NCBI GenBank assembly: GCA_964482535.1
Contig: CAYZXU010000030.1
Span: 1-22,857 of the forward strand
Direction: 5' to 3'
Length of the DNA: 22,857 bases
Source: CAYZXU01 sp964482535
GTDB lineage: Bacteria > Desulfobacterota > Desulfobacteria > Desulfobacterales > BuS5
Shown piece by piece: positions 22,095-22,857 of this stretch. Numbering within the stretch: the stretch's first letter is position 1; each line of letters begins with the position of its first letter. The notes beneath the pieces are model-generated. The model was given only the letters and a program-made list of their open reading frames with translations, was not told the origin of the DNA and searched no databases. The position numbers and the translations under genes are program-made.

Positions 22095-22766
22095 ATGATT
22101 GTTGCAGAAAGAAAACCCTTTAATGAAATAAAAGAAATGCTAAAGGGTTATAAAAAAGTTCTTACAGTTGGTTGCGGAACCTGTGTCGCCGTCTGTCTTG
22201 CGGGTGGTGAAAAGGAAGTGGAAGTTTTAAATTCCGAGTTAGTAATCGCTCGCAAAATTGATAAGGATCCGATTACTACAGGCGCTTTCACTGTTGAACG
22301 TCAATGCGACATGGAGTTTTTATCTGAACTTGACGCCATGGTTGACGAGTATGATGCCTTGCTGTCCATGGCATGCGGAGCAGGCATACAGTTTTTAGCT
22401 GAAAGGTTTCCTGATATCCCTGTTTTTCCGGCTGTTGACACAACTTTTATTGGTGTTAACAAAGACGTGGGATGGTACGAAGAAAAATGCCGTGCATGTG
22501 GCAGTTGCGTTCTTGGTATAACAGCCGGTATATGTCCGGTCACTCTGTGTGCAAAGGGCTTGTTTAACGGACCCTGTGGCGGCACAAATTCAGGAAGTTG
22601 TGAGATTGATGCTGACCAGCCATGTGCCTGGTTTAAAATTTATGAACGGCTGGCCAGACAGAACAGGCTTGATAACATAATAGAAATCTGTCCACCCAAT
22701 GACTGGCGCAACCAGAAACCCCGTACAATTATGCAGCCGGCTTATAAGGACCGCATATCTGCATAA
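22095..22766 (+). CDS. metV: Methylenetetrahydrofolate reductase accessory / C-terminal-domain protein MetV
   Basis: MetV is the iron-sulfur partner of MetF-type methylene-THF reductase in the methyl branch of the Wood-Ljungdahl pathway. The 223-aa protein has the N-terminal VGCGTCVAVC (Cys27, Cys30, Cys34), Cys71 and Cys94, and a ferredoxin-like cluster region CRACGSC (132-138), GICPVTLC (Cys147, Cys152), GPCGG (Cys161), then Cys169 and Cys177. ATG 22095 is preferred because TAGGAGG lies 4 nt upstream; the frame extends back to 22047 but that segment looks non-coding. The next gene starts 64 bp downstream and reads like metF. Together they indicate CO2 fixation or acetyl-CoA oxidation via folate C1 units, consistent with a complete-oxidising or autotrophic sulfate reducer. 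Confidence 0.93.
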   Translation: MIVAERKPFNEIKEMLKGYKKVLTVGCGTCVAVCLAGGEKEVEVLNSELVIARKIDKDPITTGAFTVERQCDMEFLSELDAMVDEYDALLSMACGAGIQFLAERFPDIPVFPAVDTTFIGVNKDVGWYEEKCRACGSCVLGITAGICPVTLCAKGLFNGPCGGTNSGSCEIDADQPCAWFKIYERLARQNRLDNIIEICPPNDWRNQKPRTIMQPAYKDRISA

Positions 22767-22830
22767 TTGATGACAGGAATCATTTTAAAACATATATTAA
22801 AATAATTATTACTTTAAAGGAAATACGGAT

Positions 22831-22857
22831 ATGAAATCAGGTAGTAATCTCGAAAAA
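22831..22857 (+). CDS. metF: Start of next gene, probably methylenetetrahydrofolate reductase MetF (nine codons)
   Basis: ATG 22831 follows an AAAGGAAA ribosome site by about 8 nt and encodes MKSGSNLEK before the window ends. The sequence matches the usual opening of MetF proteins paired with MetV, and the gene order metV-metF is typical. Only nine codons are visible, so the call depends mainly on context. Confidence 0.6.

Overview
The window looks like a scaffold from an AT-rich, strictly anaerobic Desulfobacterota bacterium, most likely Desulfobacterales. This is inferred from protein families and gene order, not from a database match. The pointers are a metV-metF start (Wood-Ljungdahl methyl branch), the tig-clpP-clpX-lon block, and several small proteins of the kind common in sulfate reducers. 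A run of ten Ns (3154-3163) shows that two contigs were joined inside the left part.

Left part (1-5278, all minus strand): a type III-B (Cmr) CRISPR-Cas locus. In transcription order it holds cas6, a CARF-domain protein of the NE0113/Csm6-like family, then an interruption, then cmr1 and the first 99 codons of cmr2 (Cas10). The interruption carries a 46-bp repeat built on a 19-bp-arm palindrome, the assembly gap, a 61-aa coiled-coil ORF, an AAA-type ATPase gene broken by one in-frame TAA, and two short coding-like remnants. No CRISPR array and no cas1/cas2 are visible. Cmr2 would make cyclic oligoadenylate and the CARF protein would sense or degrade it, while Cas6 would cut the pre-crRNA.

Middle part (5570-13650): mobB (molybdopterin cofactor), then on the minus strand a periplasmic N-acetylmuramoyl-L-alanine amidase with tRNA-Pro downstream. 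Next comes tRNA-Leu followed by the protein quality-control block tig-clpP-clpX-lon. tRNA-Val (with a near-consensus promoter) and tRNA-Asp follow, and a strong intrinsic terminator closes the region.

Right part (13664-22857): a membrane-anchored family 2 glycosyltransferase, a zinc/manganese-type ABC importer pair (znuC-znuB overlapping by 8 bp, no binding protein nearby), a small minus-strand hypothetical, a DUF123 GIY-YIG-like protein, an MBL-fold hydrolase, prmA, a 36-codon remnant that resembles the start of an SLC13-type symporter, a DUF1015 protein, and a small two-helix membrane protein. A gene-poor stretch of about 740 bp follows, then metV and the first nine codons of the next gene, probably metF. 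Copies of a terminal-repeat sequence beginning GAGACCTTTG are scattered through this half, one of them as a complete 79-bp inverted-repeat miniature element.

Most of the window is ordinary housekeeping sequence. The parts worth a second look are the interrupted Cmr locus, its palindromic repeats and assembly gap, the Cys-rich HEPN-less CARF protein, the nonsense-mutated ATPase, and the short gene remnants.
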